From positions 13,182 to 58,958 of the forward strand of contig DYSW01000002.1 in the NCBI GenBank assembly GCA_020726285.1: a stretch of DNA of 45,777 nucleotides, read 5' to 3'. This document shows, one piece after another, positions 27,329-36,208 of the stretch (position 1 is its first letter; the number at the start of each line of letters is the position of its first letter). The notes below the pieces were generated by a model that did no database searches, was not told the DNA's origin, and worked only from the letters and a program-made list of their open reading frames with translations. The DNA comes from Melioribacter roseus (GTDB taxonomy: Bacteria > Bacteroidota > Ignavibacteria > Ignavibacteriales > Melioribacteraceae). The translations under genes were made by a program, and so were the position numbers.

Positions 27329-28009
27329 TTAAAGCCAATCTTTAGGAGAAATAACTACTACAAATTCTCCTTTTTGTTTTTCTGAAGTGAAATATTGTTG
27401 CAACTTTGATGGGATTCCTCGTTTAACTTCTTCAAATATTTTTGTAATTTCTCGTGCAACTGCAATAATTCTTTTTGGCATATATTCATTCAATTCGGCA
27501 AGTAATTTCTCAATTCGGAAAGGCGATTCATATAAAACAATTGTTCGTGGTTCGTTAACCAACTCTTTTATTTTTTTTTGTCTTCCTTTTTTTTGTGGTA
27601 AAAATCCTTCAAAAACAAAACTATCAGTTGGCAATCCACAAATTGATAAAGCAGAAACTGCAGCATTTGCGCCTGGAATTGCTGAAACCAGAATTTCATT
27701 ATCGTGAGCAAGATTTACCAACCTAACTCCAGGATCTGAAATTGTTGGAGTTCCAGCATCTGAAACTAATGCAATATTTTTTCCATTTACCATTTCATCA
27801 ATTGCATAAGCTAATTTTTTCGTTTCTGTAGCTGCATTAAAAGAAATCAAATGAGAAGAAATCTCAAATTTTTTTAACAATTTTGAAGTTTCTCGCGTGT
27901 CTTCGCACAAGATTAAATCAACTTCTTTTAGAATTCTAATAGCTCGGAAAGTAATATCTTCCATATTCCCAATTGGTGTAGCAACAACAAATAGTGTACC
28001 TTTTTTCAA
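27329..28009 (-). CDS. rsmI: 16S rRNA (cytidine-1402-2'-O)-methyltransferase
   Basis: A tetrapyrrole-methylase-fold SAM enzyme that methylates C1402 of 16S rRNA. Motifs are GTLFVVATPIGNMEDITFRA at the start, LCEDTRETSKLL, LVSDAGTPTISDPG, ISAIPGANAA-like SAIPGANAAVSAL, and FVFEGFLPQKKGRQ. I place the start at TTG 28009, giving LKKGTLFVVATPIGN as in relatives, with AGGAA eight bases upstream. A longer frame opens at another TTG at 28048. At about 226 residues it lacks the extra C-terminal domain of E. coli RsmI, as is common in Bacteroidota. Divergent from the lysine degradation genes. Confidence 0.92.
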   Translation of the reverse strand: MKKGTLFVVATPIGNMEDITFRAIRILKEVDLILCEDTRETSKLLKKFEISSHLISFNAATETKKLAYAIDEMVNGKNIALVSDAGTPTISDPGVRLVNLAHDNEILVSAIPGANAAVSALSICGLPTDSFVFEGFLPQKKGRQKKIKELVNEPRTIVLYESPFRIEKLLAELNEYMPKRIIAVAREITKIFEEVKRGIPSKLQQYFTSEKQKGEFVVVISPKDWL

Positions 28010-28102
28010 ATCTATTATTCCTAATTTGTTAATAAAAATCAACGCCAAATCACTATATTTCGAATATTCGTTAATAAATTTACTGAAATTATTGGAGTTT
28101 TA

Positions 28103-29401
28103 ATGAGAAAAAAAATTGGTATTAGGAGAGAAGATAAAAACATCTGGGAACGAAGAGTTCCATTAATCCCAATGCACATCAAAGATTTAATTAATCATCA
28201 TCAACTTGAATTTGAAGTTCAATCTTTTGAAAAGAGAGTTTTTACAGACGCACAATTTTTTGAATCTGGAGCAAATATTACAGATGAAATTCCAAATGCT
28301 GATGTAATTCTTGCAGTAAAAGAAGTTCCAAAACATCTTATAGAAAACAAAATTTATCTGTTTTTTTCGCACACAATAAAAGGGCAAAAACATAATATGC
28401 CACTTCTTCAAATATTAATTGATAAAAAAGCTACTTTGATTGATTATGAATTAATAAAAGATGCACAAGGTAGAAGATTAGTGTTTTTTGGAAGATTTGC
28501 TGGTTTAGCGGGAATGATTGATGCACTCAGTTATTGGGGAAAAAGGATGAAATCGCAAGGAATTGAAAATCCTTTCACAAAAATAAAATCTGCTTATAAA
28601 TATGTTGATTCGTTGCAAGCAAAAGATGAAATTATAAATTTACGGGAAGAAATACTTGAATTCATAGAAAATTATACTAAAAGCCCAATAATCATTGGAA
28701 TTACTGGTTATGGAAATGTTTCGCACGGTGTTCAGGAAATAGTAGATTTGTTACCAATTATCGAAATTCGACCATATCAAATTGCTCATATTGTTTCCGA
28801 AAATGAAAAGGGAATTTTCAAGGTTGTATTCAAGGAAGAAGATTTGGCACAACCAAAAAATAAAAATCATCATTTTAATTTGATGGAATATTACGAGTAT
28901 CCTGAACTTTACGAACCAGTTTTTGAGTATTATCTAAGAAATATCTCAATATTGGTAAATGCTGTTTATTGGGATAAAAAATACCCGAGAATTGTTACAA
29001 AGGACTTTTTGAAAGAGAATTTCGGAAAAATAAAATTAGAAATAATTCAAGATATTAGTTGCGATATTAACGGCGGAATTGAAATTACACACAAAGTGAA
29101 CGAACCAAGTTTACCAGGTTATGTTTACAATCCAGAAAATGATTCGTTTATCGATGGTTTCGAGGGAAACGGAATTTTGAATCTTGCAGTTGATAATCTT
29201 CCAACAGAACTTCCCAAAAACGCATCTATAAATTTTAGCGATTCGCTCAAAAGTTTTATTCCTCAAATTGCAAATGCTGATTTCGAAAAATCTATTGATG
29301 AAATCGATTTGCCTGATGAAATAAAAAATGCAATTGTTGTTCTAAATGGTGAATTAACACCAAACTACAAATATTTAAATAATTTTCTAATAAATAAATA
29401 A
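28103..29401 (+). CDS. Lysine-ketoglutarate reductase (LKR domain, stand-alone)
   Basis: A 432-residue protein that closely resembles the N-terminal LKR half of the eukaryotic bifunctional lysine-ketoglutarate reductase/saccharopine dehydrogenase. It begins IGIRREDKNIWERRVPLIP, then VILAVKEVP, YLFFSHTIKGQKHNMPLL, VFFGRFAGLAGMIDALSYWG and the nucleotide-binding ITGYGNVSHGVQEI near 205. It should condense lysine and 2-oxoglutarate to saccharopine with NADPH. No saccharopine dehydrogenase half is fused or adjacent. The next gene, 10 bases on, is the dehydrogenase for the later intermediate, which supports a lysine catabolic role. GGAG precedes the ATG. Confidence 0.85.
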   Translation: MRKKIGIRREDKNIWERRVPLIPMHIKDLINHHQLEFEVQSFEKRVFTDAQFFESGANITDEIPNADVILAVKEVPKHLIENKIYLFFSHTIKGQKHNMPLLQILIDKKATLIDYELIKDAQGRRLVFFGRFAGLAGMIDALSYWGKRMKSQGIENPFTKIKSAYKYVDSLQAKDEIINLREEILEFIENYTKSPIIIGITGYGNVSHGVQEIVDLLPIIEIRPYQIAHIVSENEKGIFKVVFKEEDLAQPKNKNHHFNLMEYYEYPELYEPVFEYYLRNISILVNAVYWDKKYPRIVTKDFLKENFGKIKLEIIQDISCDINGGIEITHKVNEPSLPGYVYNPENDSFIDGFEGNGILNLAVDNLPTELPKNASINFSDSLKSFIPQIANADFEKSIDEIDLPDEIKNAIVVLNGELTPNYKYLNNFLINK

Positions 29402-29411
29402 AAGGAGAAAT

Positions 29412-30944
29412 ATGGATTTTTTAAAGAAACTTGGAATTAAAGAGAAAAATTTCGGTGCTTCAACTGGTTTGAATTGGATTGAAAATACAAATGGTGGTGA
29501 ACTAAATATTTATTCGCCAACTGACGGAAAATACATCGGAAGTGTTTATCAAGCAACAGTTGAAGATTATGAAGAAGTGATAAAAATATCGGACGAAGCT
29601 TTCAAATTCTGGAGAACTTTTCCGGCACCAAAACGCGGTGAAATTGTTCGCCAAATTGGTGATGTTTTACGCGAATATAAAGAACCACTTGGAACACTCG
29701 TTTCTTATGAAATGGGAAAATCACTTCAAGAAGGAATGGGTGAAGTTCAAGAAATGATTGATATTTGCGATTTCGCAGTTGGACAATCGCGACAATTATA
29801 CGGCTACACAATGCAATCCGAACGACCACAACATAGAATGTACGACCAATATCATCCACTTGGAATTGTTGGAACAATTACAGCATTCAATTTCCCAGTT
29901 GCAGTTTGGGCTTGGAATGCAATGTTAGCAACTATTGCTGGCGATACAAACTTGTGGAAGCCATCCTCAAAAGTTCCGCTTTCAGCTATTGCAGTTCAAA
30001 ATATTATTGCTCCAGTAATCAAAAATAATAATCTTCCCGAAGGATTATTCTGCTTGATTATCGGAAAAGGTTCATCAGTTGGTGAAAAAATGCTAAACGA
30101 CAAAAAAGTGCCTTTGATTTCAATTACTGGTTCAACTGATATTGGAAGACACGCAGCAATTCAGATTTCAAAACGTTTTGGGAAATATATCCTTGAACTT
30201 GGTGGAAATAATGCAATTATTTTAACACCCGAAGCAGATTTGAAAATGGCAATTCCATCAACAGTTTTTGGTGCAGTTGGAACAGCTGGACAAAGATGTA
30301 CTTCGACAAGAAGGTTGATTGTTCACGAATCAATTTATGATAAAGTAAAAAACACACTAGTTGATGCTTATGGAAAATTAAGAATTGGCGATCCGTTGAA
30401 TAAAGAAAATCATGTTGGACCACTAATAGATAAATCGGCAGTTGCATTATTCAAAGATGCTCTAAATCGACTTGAAAAAGAAGGTGGCAAAGTTCTTTTT
30501 GGTGGACAAGTTTTAGAAGGAAAAGGTTACGAATCTGGATGTTATGTTTTCCCAGCAATTTGTGAAGCAGAAAATCATTTCCAAATTGTTCAAGAAGAAA
30601 CTTTTGCTCCAATTTTATATTTAATAAAATATTTCGGTGATGTTCAAAATGCAATCGAATTACAAAATGGAGTAGTCCAAGGATTATCTTCTGGAATTTT
30701 TACAAACAATATGCGCGAAGCTGAATTATTCCTTTCAGCAGAAGGTTCAGATTGCGGAATTGCTAACGTGAATATTGGAACTTCTGGAGCAGAAATTGGC
30801 GGAGCATTCGGTGGCGAAAAAGAAACTGGTGGCGGAAGAGAATCTGGTTCAGATTCTTGGAAAGCATATATGCGTCGTCAAACAAATACAATAAATTATG
30901 GAACAACTTTACCACTTGCACAAGGTATTAAGTTCGATATATAA
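29412..30944 (+). CDS. amaB: L-aminoadipate-semialdehyde (piperideine-6-carboxylate) dehydrogenase, ALDH7 type
   Basis: A 510-residue aldehyde dehydrogenase of the antiquitin/ALDH7 group. Visible motifs are the general base Glu262 in LELGGNNAII, the nucleophile Cys296 in GTAGQRCTSTRRL, and the diagnostic ANVNIGTSGAEIGGAFGGEK, GGGRESGSDSWKAYMRRQ segment near the C-terminus. It should oxidise 2-aminoadipate semialdehyde, in equilibrium with piperideine-6-carboxylate, to 2-aminoadipate with NAD+. Its position directly after the lysine-ketoglutarate reductase fits saccharopine-pathway lysine breakdown. AAAGGAG precedes the ATG, and a hairpin follows the stop. Confidence 0.9.
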   Translation: MDFLKKLGIKEKNFGASTGLNWIENTNGGELNIYSPTDGKYIGSVYQATVEDYEEVIKISDEAFKFWRTFPAPKRGEIVRQIGDVLREYKEPLGTLVSYEMGKSLQEGMGEVQEMIDICDFAVGQSRQLYGYTMQSERPQHRMYDQYHPLGIVGTITAFNFPVAVWAWNAMLATIAGDTNLWKPSSKVPLSAIAVQNIIAPVIKNNNLPEGLFCLIIGKGSSVGEKMLNDKKVPLISITGSTDIGRHAAIQISKRFGKYILELGGNNAIILTPEADLKMAIPSTVFGAVGTAGQRCTSTRRLIVHESIYDKVKNTLVDAYGKLRIGDPLNKENHVGPLIDKSAVALFKDALNRLEKEGGKVLFGGQVLEGKGYESGCYVFPAICEAENHFQIVQEETFAPILYLIKYFGDVQNAIELQNGVVQGLSSGIFTNNMREAELFLSAEGSDCGIANVNIGTSGAEIGGAFGGEKETGGGRESGSDSWKAYMRRQTNTINYGTTLPLAQGIKFDI

Positions 30945-30954
30945 TAAATTATAT

Positions 30955-30983
30955 AAGGTGAAGGTAAAACTTCACCTTGTTTT
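30955..30983 (+). terminator. Rho-independent terminator after the lysine genes
   Basis: AAGGTGAAG and CTTCACCTT pair perfectly over 9 bases around a GTAAAA loop, followed by GTTTT. It begins 10 bases after the ALDH7 stop and ends 11 bases before the next ATG. Confidence 0.75.
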
Positions 30984-30994
30984 AGGTTGGAAAA

Positions 30995-31789
30995 ATGAAA
31001 TCAATAATTAATGGACTTACGGTATATCTAAACGGAAATGAAAAAAATCAACCAATTATTTTCGTTCACGCATTTCCGCACGACAACAGAATGTGGAAGA
31101 AACAAGTTGATTTTTTTTCGAAATATTATTTTGTAATAACTTATGATATTCGTGGATTTGGCGAAAGTTGGCAAATAAACGGACAATTTACAATGGAAAT
31201 GTTCGCAGATGATTTGCTTGCAATTGTAAACGGATTATATCTAAAAAAACCAATTGTTGCGGGACTTTCGATGGGCGGCTATATTATTTTACGTACTTTA
31301 CAAAAGAATATAAATCTGTTCTCGGCAGTTGTCTTGTGCGACACACGTCCAGAAGCAGATGATAATGCTGGAAAATTGAAACGCTCCAATGCAATTTATG
31401 ATATTCATAATAATGGAGTTGAAAGATATTCAGAAGAATTCGTAAAAAACTGCTTGTGGGATGAAAATATCAAAATCAATCAAGAATTGCTTGAAAATGC
31501 TGTTCAAATTGTAACTTCACAAAGTGAAATTGGTGTAAAAGGTGCGTTATTGGCTATGTTATCAAGATTGGATTTAACTGAATTTTTATCAAAAATTACA
31601 ATTCCAACTTTGGTTTTATGTGGCGAACACGACAAAATAACTCCAATTGAATTGATGGAAGGAATGGCTAACAAAATTCCAAATTCAAAATTTGTGGTAG
31701 TTCCAAACTCTGGACACATGTCGAATATGGAAAATCCAAATTTTGTTAATCAAACAATTTTATCATTTTTAGAAGAAAATCATTTGTAA
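30995..31789 (+). CDS. Alpha/beta hydrolase
   Basis: A 264-residue alpha/beta-hydrolase-fold protein with the oxyanion region IIFVHAFPHDNRMW, the nucleophile elbow GLSMGGY (Ser92), the acid in LCGEHDKITP and the catalytic His in NSGHMSNMENP. The overall form resembles 3-oxoadipate enol-lactonases and other small ester or lactone hydrolases, but these families overlap and no aromatic degradation genes are near. No signal peptide is visible, so it is probably cytoplasmic. It is preceded by a terminator and convergent with the exonuclease gene. Confidence 0.85.
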   Translation: MKSIINGLTVYLNGNEKNQPIIFVHAFPHDNRMWKKQVDFFSKYYFVITYDIRGFGESWQINGQFTMEMFADDLLAIVNGLYLKKPIVAGLSMGGYIILRTLQKNINLFSAVVLCDTRPEADDNAGKLKRSNAIYDIHNNGVERYSEEFVKNCLWDENIKINQELLENAVQIVTSQSEIGVKGALLAMLSRLDLTEFLSKITIPTLVLCGEHDKITPIELMEGMANKIPNSKFVVVPNSGHMSNMENPNFVNQTILSFLEENHL

Positions 31790-31837
31790 TTTTAAATCAA
31801 TAATTTCTGATTGCTTGAAAATGTTGGCTTGCAATAT

Positions 31838-31877
31838 TGGTGGAAAATTTCCCCAAAAAAAAGGAAATTCACTACCA
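31838..31877. terminator. Imperfect inverted repeat between convergent genes
   Basis: TGGTGGAAAATTTCC (31838-31852) pairs with GGAAATTCACTACCA (31863-31877) at 12 of 15 positions, with an A-rich loop. It spans the stop codon of the exonuclease gene and lies 48 bases after the hydrolase stop. It is a plausible but weak two-way terminator. Confidence 0.35.
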
Positions 31878-33512
31878 ATTTTCAATGTTTGTGTATAATT
31901 CGTCTTTTGAGGAAAAATCTGATAAATAATAAAATTTTGCAAGATGTTTGTGATTGACAAGCCAGTTTAGTAAGATTTTTATTCTTTCTAAATCTTCAGG
32001 GTCTAAATTATTTTCAATTTGAGAATCACCATCATAAAATGAACTGAGAGTTTCATCAACACTATTTTTTCTGAATTTTAAAAAATCGTTAATATACATT
32101 TTTCCATTTATCAGAAGAATTACATCATTTCCATTGTAACCTTGTATGTCAATTAAAACTTTGGCTTTATTAACTGGTTCTTTTAATATTGCAGTTTTTA
32201 GTAGTTGTTTTAGTATTTTCTGAATTGCATCTCGATATTCTGCCGCTTCTTCAAATTTCATCTGTTCGGAGAATTTTTGCATTTTTTCAAGTAGAATTTT
32301 GAGTGCCGTTTGATTATTTCCAGATAAGAATTCGTGTACTTGCAAAATTTCTTTTTCATACTGAATTTTTACATCTAATTCGCACGGAGCAAAGCATCTT
32401 TCGATTGCATGCAAATAGCAAATGCGTTTTCGTTTGAATTCACTTTCAGTACATTCTCTTAATTGAAATGTTTTATTTGCAACATCAAGAATATCGGCAG
32501 TTGTAAATCTGTCGGAATATGGTCCAAAATAATCAGAACCATCAAATGAAAACTTTAATGTTGATTTTAGATTTGGGAAAGAAACCGAATTATCTATTTT
32601 CACAAAATATGCTTCTGTAAATTTCTTTAATAAGTAATTCATTTTTGGGTTGTGTTGCTTGATTAATTGTGCTTCGGCAATTAACGCTGTAAGTTCAGTA
32701 TTGGTATGAAAAAAATCCAAATTGGAAGAATTTTTTACAATTTCTTTTGCTTTGCTACTTGCCGTTGGTAAAAAATAACTTGCTACTCTTTTTTTTATTG
32801 ATTTTGCTTTGCCGATATAAATTATTTCTCCTTTGCGATCTTTAAAAAAGTAAATTCCAGGTTTTTCTTCTGCTTTCATAAAATCATCAAGAAGTGTTTT
32901 CTTTCCAATTTTAATTTTTGTTCGAGCAATCGGTAATTTTTCAAAGAGATGAAGATTTGCAAAATCGAGAATATTGAATTCTTCTTCAAGAATTTCAAGA
33001 TATTTCAAAAAGATTTTTGCTGTAACAATTGCATCATCTAATGCTCGGTGTGTGTTATTTTCTCGGATTTTGAAATGATTACGTACTGAAGTTAAATTAT
33101 GACTTTTTAGTTGTGGAATTAGTCGTTTTCCTAATTTAACTGTGCAAAGTGATATATTTTTTGGCTCGGGAAATTCAGCACGTTGGAATTCCATTTTAAG
33201 AAATGATAAATCAAAGGCGGAATTGTGTGCAATTATTGGTGAATTTCCGATAAAACTTGCTACTTCGCTTATAATTTCATTGAAAATGGGTGATTTCCTT
33301 ACAGTGGAATTTGTAATTCCAGTTAGCAAAGTAATTTGATAAGGAATTTGTGATTCTGGATTAATTAGTGCTGAGTATGTGTCTGTTATTTTGCCATCTA
33401 AAATTTTTACTAAACCAATTTCAATTGCTCGTGAATTTTTGGCTGAAATCCCAGTCGTTTCAAAGTCGAGTACAGTATATTCAATCTTTTTAAGTTCGTT
33501 TTCTATCATCAT
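31872..33512 (-). CDS. DEDDh exonuclease fused to a GIY-YIG (UvrC/Cho-like) nuclease
   Basis: A 546-residue fusion. Residues about 8-170 form a DNA polymerase III epsilon-like 3'-5' exonuclease with Exo I DFETTG, Exo II AHNSAFDLSF and Exo III THRALDDAIV. From about 205 a UvrC-like GIY-YIG domain follows (EKPGIYFFKDRKGEIIYIGK, KKRVASYF). After this come CYLHAIERCFAPCE and a UVR-like helical pair (FEEAAEYRDAIQKI near 410). The RNase H-like second nuclease of full UvrC is not evident. This fits epsilon-Cho fusions that may process lesions after or instead of UvrC. I chose the ATG at 33512; the frame continues upstream to 33545 without family features. Confidence 0.88.
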   Translation of the reverse strand: MMIENELKKIEYTVLDFETTGISAKNSRAIEIGLVKILDGKITDTYSALINPESQIPYQITLLTGITNSTVRKSPIFNEIISEVASFIGNSPIIAHNSAFDLSFLKMEFQRAEFPEPKNISLCTVKLGKRLIPQLKSHNLTSVRNHFKIRENNTHRALDDAIVTAKIFLKYLEILEEEFNILDFANLHLFEKLPIARTKIKIGKKTLLDDFMKAEEKPGIYFFKDRKGEIIYIGKAKSIKKRVASYFLPTASSKAKEIVKNSSNLDFFHTNTELTALIAEAQLIKQHNPKMNYLLKKFTEAYFVKIDNSVSFPNLKSTLKFSFDGSDYFGPYSDRFTTADILDVANKTFQLRECTESEFKRKRICYLHAIERCFAPCELDVKIQYEKEILQVHEFLSGNNQTALKILLEKMQKFSEQMKFEEAAEYRDAIQKILKQLLKTAILKEPVNKAKVLIDIQGYNGNDVILLINGKMYINDFLKFRKNSVDETLSSFYDGDSQIENNLDPEDLERIKILLNWLVNHKHLAKFYYLSDFSSKDELYTNIENW

Positions 33513-33527
33513 TTTTTTTAATGTTAA

Positions 33528-33713
33528 GCACAAATTAACAAGCAATTTTCACTTGGCAAAGAATTTGCTGCAATTATTATCAGACTTGCGGCAAAATTGG
33601 AAAACTTACGAAGTGATTCAGTGTTGATTGCATTTCGAGTAACTGACACTGGAAAGGGAATTCCAGCCGACAAATTGACGGGAATATTTAGTAAAGATTT
33701 TCAAAAAAAATGA
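33528..33713 (+). pseudogene. Relic of a histidine kinase ATPase domain
   Basis: An open stretch of 61 codons without a start ends in LIAFRVTDTGKGIPADKL followed by TGIFSKDFQKK. DTGKGIP is the G1 box of histidine-kinase ATPase domains, and IF followed by F and Q is the next conserved block, so this is a short surviving piece of a sensor kinase C-terminal domain. There is no N or F box, no phosphoacceptor region and no ribosome-binding site. It lies back to back with the exonuclease gene. Confidence 0.55.
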
Positions 33714-33980
33714 TTATTGATGAATGGCTTTTCCGTTGGAAGTAATTATTTCAAGTAAGAATTACAATTAAGTGGTAAAAATGAAAGAATTAAAACCATC
33801 ATTTACAAATAAATCAAAAAGACAGAATAAATGTGAAAATCTAGATTATTTAGTTCTCAATTTTAATTTCTAACAACTTCTTTTTATCAAAAAAAAATCT
33901 TGTGCTATTTATTCGTTTCCAATAAGTTTACAATTAAGATTTTTTGTATTAATATTATTTATCCTATTAAAGGCGAACAA
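33714..33980. other. Intergenic region before the octaheme cytochrome cassette
   Basis: AT-rich sequence between the kinase relic and the cytochrome gene. A 30-codon open frame at 33781-33873 has no ribosome-binding site and no recognisable features. The promoter of the cytochrome cassette should be here but I could not identify it by eye. Confidence 0.4.
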
Positions 33981-35552
33981 ATGAGAAATTCATTTCTAAC
34001 GGTTGTGATTTTTGCGGTTCTTGTCTCGGCAACTTATTTTTATTTAAAATCACCAGAAATCGTTCAAACAAAACTAGAAGTTTTGAAAGAAAATTATTCA
34101 AAACCACGGGACAAAAAACCTGTAGATCACTCAAAATTTGAGGTTTTACAGAAACAATTCAATTCTCCTCAAGAAGTTGTAAAAACATGTATGAGTTGCC
34201 ACAACGAAGTTCACAAGGAATTGTTAGATTCTCCACACTTCAGGTGGCAAAGACCAGTTTATGAAAACGGACGTGGAGTAACTTATCTTGGTAAAGCGAA
34301 TGCAATTAACAATTTTTGTATTGGAGTTCAAGGAAGCGAAGTAAGTTGCAATAAATGCCACGCAAGTTTTGGTGAAGAAGAAGCAATGCTCGCAATTGAT
34401 GCCAATGCAGAAAATATTGATTGTCTAGTTTGTCATGATAATTCAGCAACATATTTGAAAGGGAACAATATGAATGGTTTTCCTGACAAATCTGTCGATT
34501 TAGCAGTAGTTGCAAAAAGTGTTGGAACCCCTACACGTGATAATTGTGGAGTTTGTCACTTTTTTGGCGGTGGTGGAAATAACGTGAAACACGGTGATTT
34601 GGAAAAAGCACAATTCCACACAACAAACGAAATTGATGTTCACATGGCTGATAATGGTGGAAATTTAATTTGTATCGATTGCCACACTACAGAAAACCAC
34701 AACATTAAAGGAAGACTATTCACAGTTGAATCAAGTAATACAAATAGAGTTAGTTGCACAGATTGCCATACTGAACTACCTCATGAAAGTACAGTATTAA
34801 ATGAACACACAGTTAAAGTTGCTTGTCAAACATGTCATATTCCAACATATGCAAAAGTAAATTCTGTGAATACAAATTGGGATTGGTCAAAAGCCGGAAA
34901 ATTAGATGCAAATGGAAAACCATTTGAAACGGAAGATTCACTTGGTGATCATGTTTATAAATCTATAAAAGGTACTTTCGAATATGCGAGAAACAAAAAG
35001 CCAGATTATATTTGGTTTAATGGAACTGCAGAGCATTACTTACTCGGGGATAAAATATCTGAAAAAGAAACACTTCTTGTATTGAATAAAATGAACGGTA
35101 ATTATAATGATGAATTTTCTCAGATAATTCCTGTAAATATTCATTATGCAAAACAACCTTTTGACCCAGGCACAAGAATGCTAATTCAACCAAAACTTGC
35201 AGCACTTGCAAAAGGTGAAGGTGCTTATTGGCAAGATTTTGATTGGTTAAAAGCAGCTGAAAAAGGAATGGAAGCATCTGGATTACCATTTAGCGGAAAA
35301 GTAGATTGGTTTAATACAGTTTCGTACTGGCCGATAAATCACATGGTTTCGCCAAAAGAGAATTCTCTACAATGCGTTGATTGCCATAATTCTGAAAATA
35401 GTCGTTTAGCAGGATTGAATGATTTTTATATGCCAGCAAGAGACAAATATGAACTTGTTGATACACTTGGAAATTTAATGATTTTACTAACAATTGCCGG
35501 TTTATTTGCACACGGTTCATTGCGTTATTACTTTGCAAAAAAACAGAAATAG
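33981..35552 (+). CDS. Octaheme c-type cytochrome, tetrathionate reductase (OTR) family
   Basis: A 523-residue protein with exactly eight CXXCH haem sites: Cys70, 123, 148, 189, 231, 259, 282 and 465. The spacing, with seven haems in the first 290 residues and a late eighth, and stretches such as HFFGGGGNNVKHGDL, HMADNGGNLICIDCH and WPINHMVSPKENSLQC match the octaheme tetrathionate reductase family known from Shewanella, which reduces tetrathionate, nitrite and hydroxylamine in vitro. An N-terminal hydrophobic segment (about 5-20) serves as signal or anchor, and a C-terminal span (about 492-510) ends in basic residues, so it is probably membrane-tethered in the periplasm. I chose the ATG at 33981 (AGG nearby) over a longer frame. 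It is the first gene of a four-gene cassette. Confidence 0.87.
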   Translation: MRNSFLTVVIFAVLVSATYFYLKSPEIVQTKLEVLKENYSKPRDKKPVDHSKFEVLQKQFNSPQEVVKTCMSCHNEVHKELLDSPHFRWQRPVYENGRGVTYLGKANAINNFCIGVQGSEVSCNKCHASFGEEEAMLAIDANAENIDCLVCHDNSATYLKGNNMNGFPDKSVDLAVVAKSVGTPTRDNCGVCHFFGGGGNNVKHGDLEKAQFHTTNEIDVHMADNGGNLICIDCHTTENHNIKGRLFTVESSNTNRVSCTDCHTELPHESTVLNEHTVKVACQTCHIPTYAKVNSVNTNWDWSKAGKLDANGKPFETEDSLGDHVYKSIKGTFEYARNKKPDYIWFNGTAEHYLLGDKISEKETLLVLNKMNGNYNDEFSQIIPVNIHYAKQPFDPGTRMLIQPKLAALAKGEGAYWQDFDWLKAAEKGMEASGLPFSGKVDWFNTVSYWPINHMVSPKENSLQCVDCHNSENSRLAGLNDFYMPARDKYELVDTLGNLMILLTIAGLFAHGSLRYYFAKKQK

Positions 35553-35564
35553 AAGGAAATGAAA

Positions 35565-36206
35565 ATGAAAGAAGTTTTAATTTATAAAGGTTATGAAAGA
35601 TTCTGGCATTGGACTCAAGCCGTTCTAATCATATTTTTAGCAGTTACAGGATTTGAAGTGCACGGTGGTTATTCATTTTTTGGATATGAAAATGCGGTTG
35701 TTTACCATCGATATGCTGCTATTGGATTAGTAGTTTTAATATTTTTTACAGCCTTTTGGCATTTTATTACTGGAGAATGGAAACAATACAAACCTACTCC
35801 ACAATTTGTTAAAGAACAAATTGAATATTACCTCTTAGGTATTTTCAAAAACGCTCCGCATCCAACCAAAAAAACTGTACTAAGCAAATTGAACCCACTA
35901 CAAAAACTAGCTTATTTTGGATTAATGGTAGTTATTATTCCATTGTTAGTAATAACAGGAATTATATATTTATTTTATAGAATGCCAAGTGCAACAAATA
36001 TGAATCCATTGAATTTGACAAATTTAGAACCAATAGCAATTTTGCATACAATTGGGGCTTATTTGCTAGTAATGTTCGTAATCGTACATCTTTATTTAAT
36101 TACAACTGGTCACACAATTTTAAGTAATCTTAAAGCAATGATTACTGGCTATGAAGAAATTGAAGAAGACGATGACCATCATAAAAAAGAAGAGAAAAAG
36201 GTTTAA
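35565..36206 (+). CDS. Cytochrome b subunit (cytochrome b561/hydrogenase-type)
   Basis: A 213-residue membrane protein with four predicted spans and the histidines expected for two b haems: YERFWHWTQ in span 1, VVYHRYAAIG and AFWHFITGEW in span 2, ILHTIGAYLLVMFVIVHLYLITTGH in span 4. The C-terminus is acidic then basic (EEIEEDDDHHKKEEKK). The ATG at 35565 is 7 bases from AAGGA; another ATG at 35559 is too close to it. Its likely job is to move electrons between the menaquinone pool and the octaheme cytochrome encoded 12 bases upstream. The direction of flow cannot be read from sequence. Confidence 0.87.
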   Translation: MKEVLIYKGYERFWHWTQAVLIIFLAVTGFEVHGGYSFFGYENAVVYHRYAAIGLVVLIFFTAFWHFITGEWKQYKPTPQFVKEQIEYYLLGIFKNAPHPTKKTVLSKLNPLQKLAYFGLMVVIIPLLVITGIIYLFYRMPSATNMNPLNLTNLEPIAILHTIGAYLLVMFVIVHLYLITTGHTILSNLKAMITGYEEIEEDDDHHKKEEKKV

Positions 36207-36208
36207 AA

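Noticed and set aside
27197-27385. 62-codon plus-strand frame in the gap before rsmI
   Set aside because: Low-complexity Lys/Ile-rich translation, no ribosome-binding site, and it runs antisense into rsmI.
28054-28061. TATATTTC before the lysine-ketoglutarate reductase gene as a -7 box
   Set aside because: One mismatch to the consensus and no suitably spaced -33 element.
33781-33873. 30-codon open frame before the octaheme cytochrome gene
   Set aside because: No ribosome-binding site, no recognisable motif and a composition like random AT-rich sequence.
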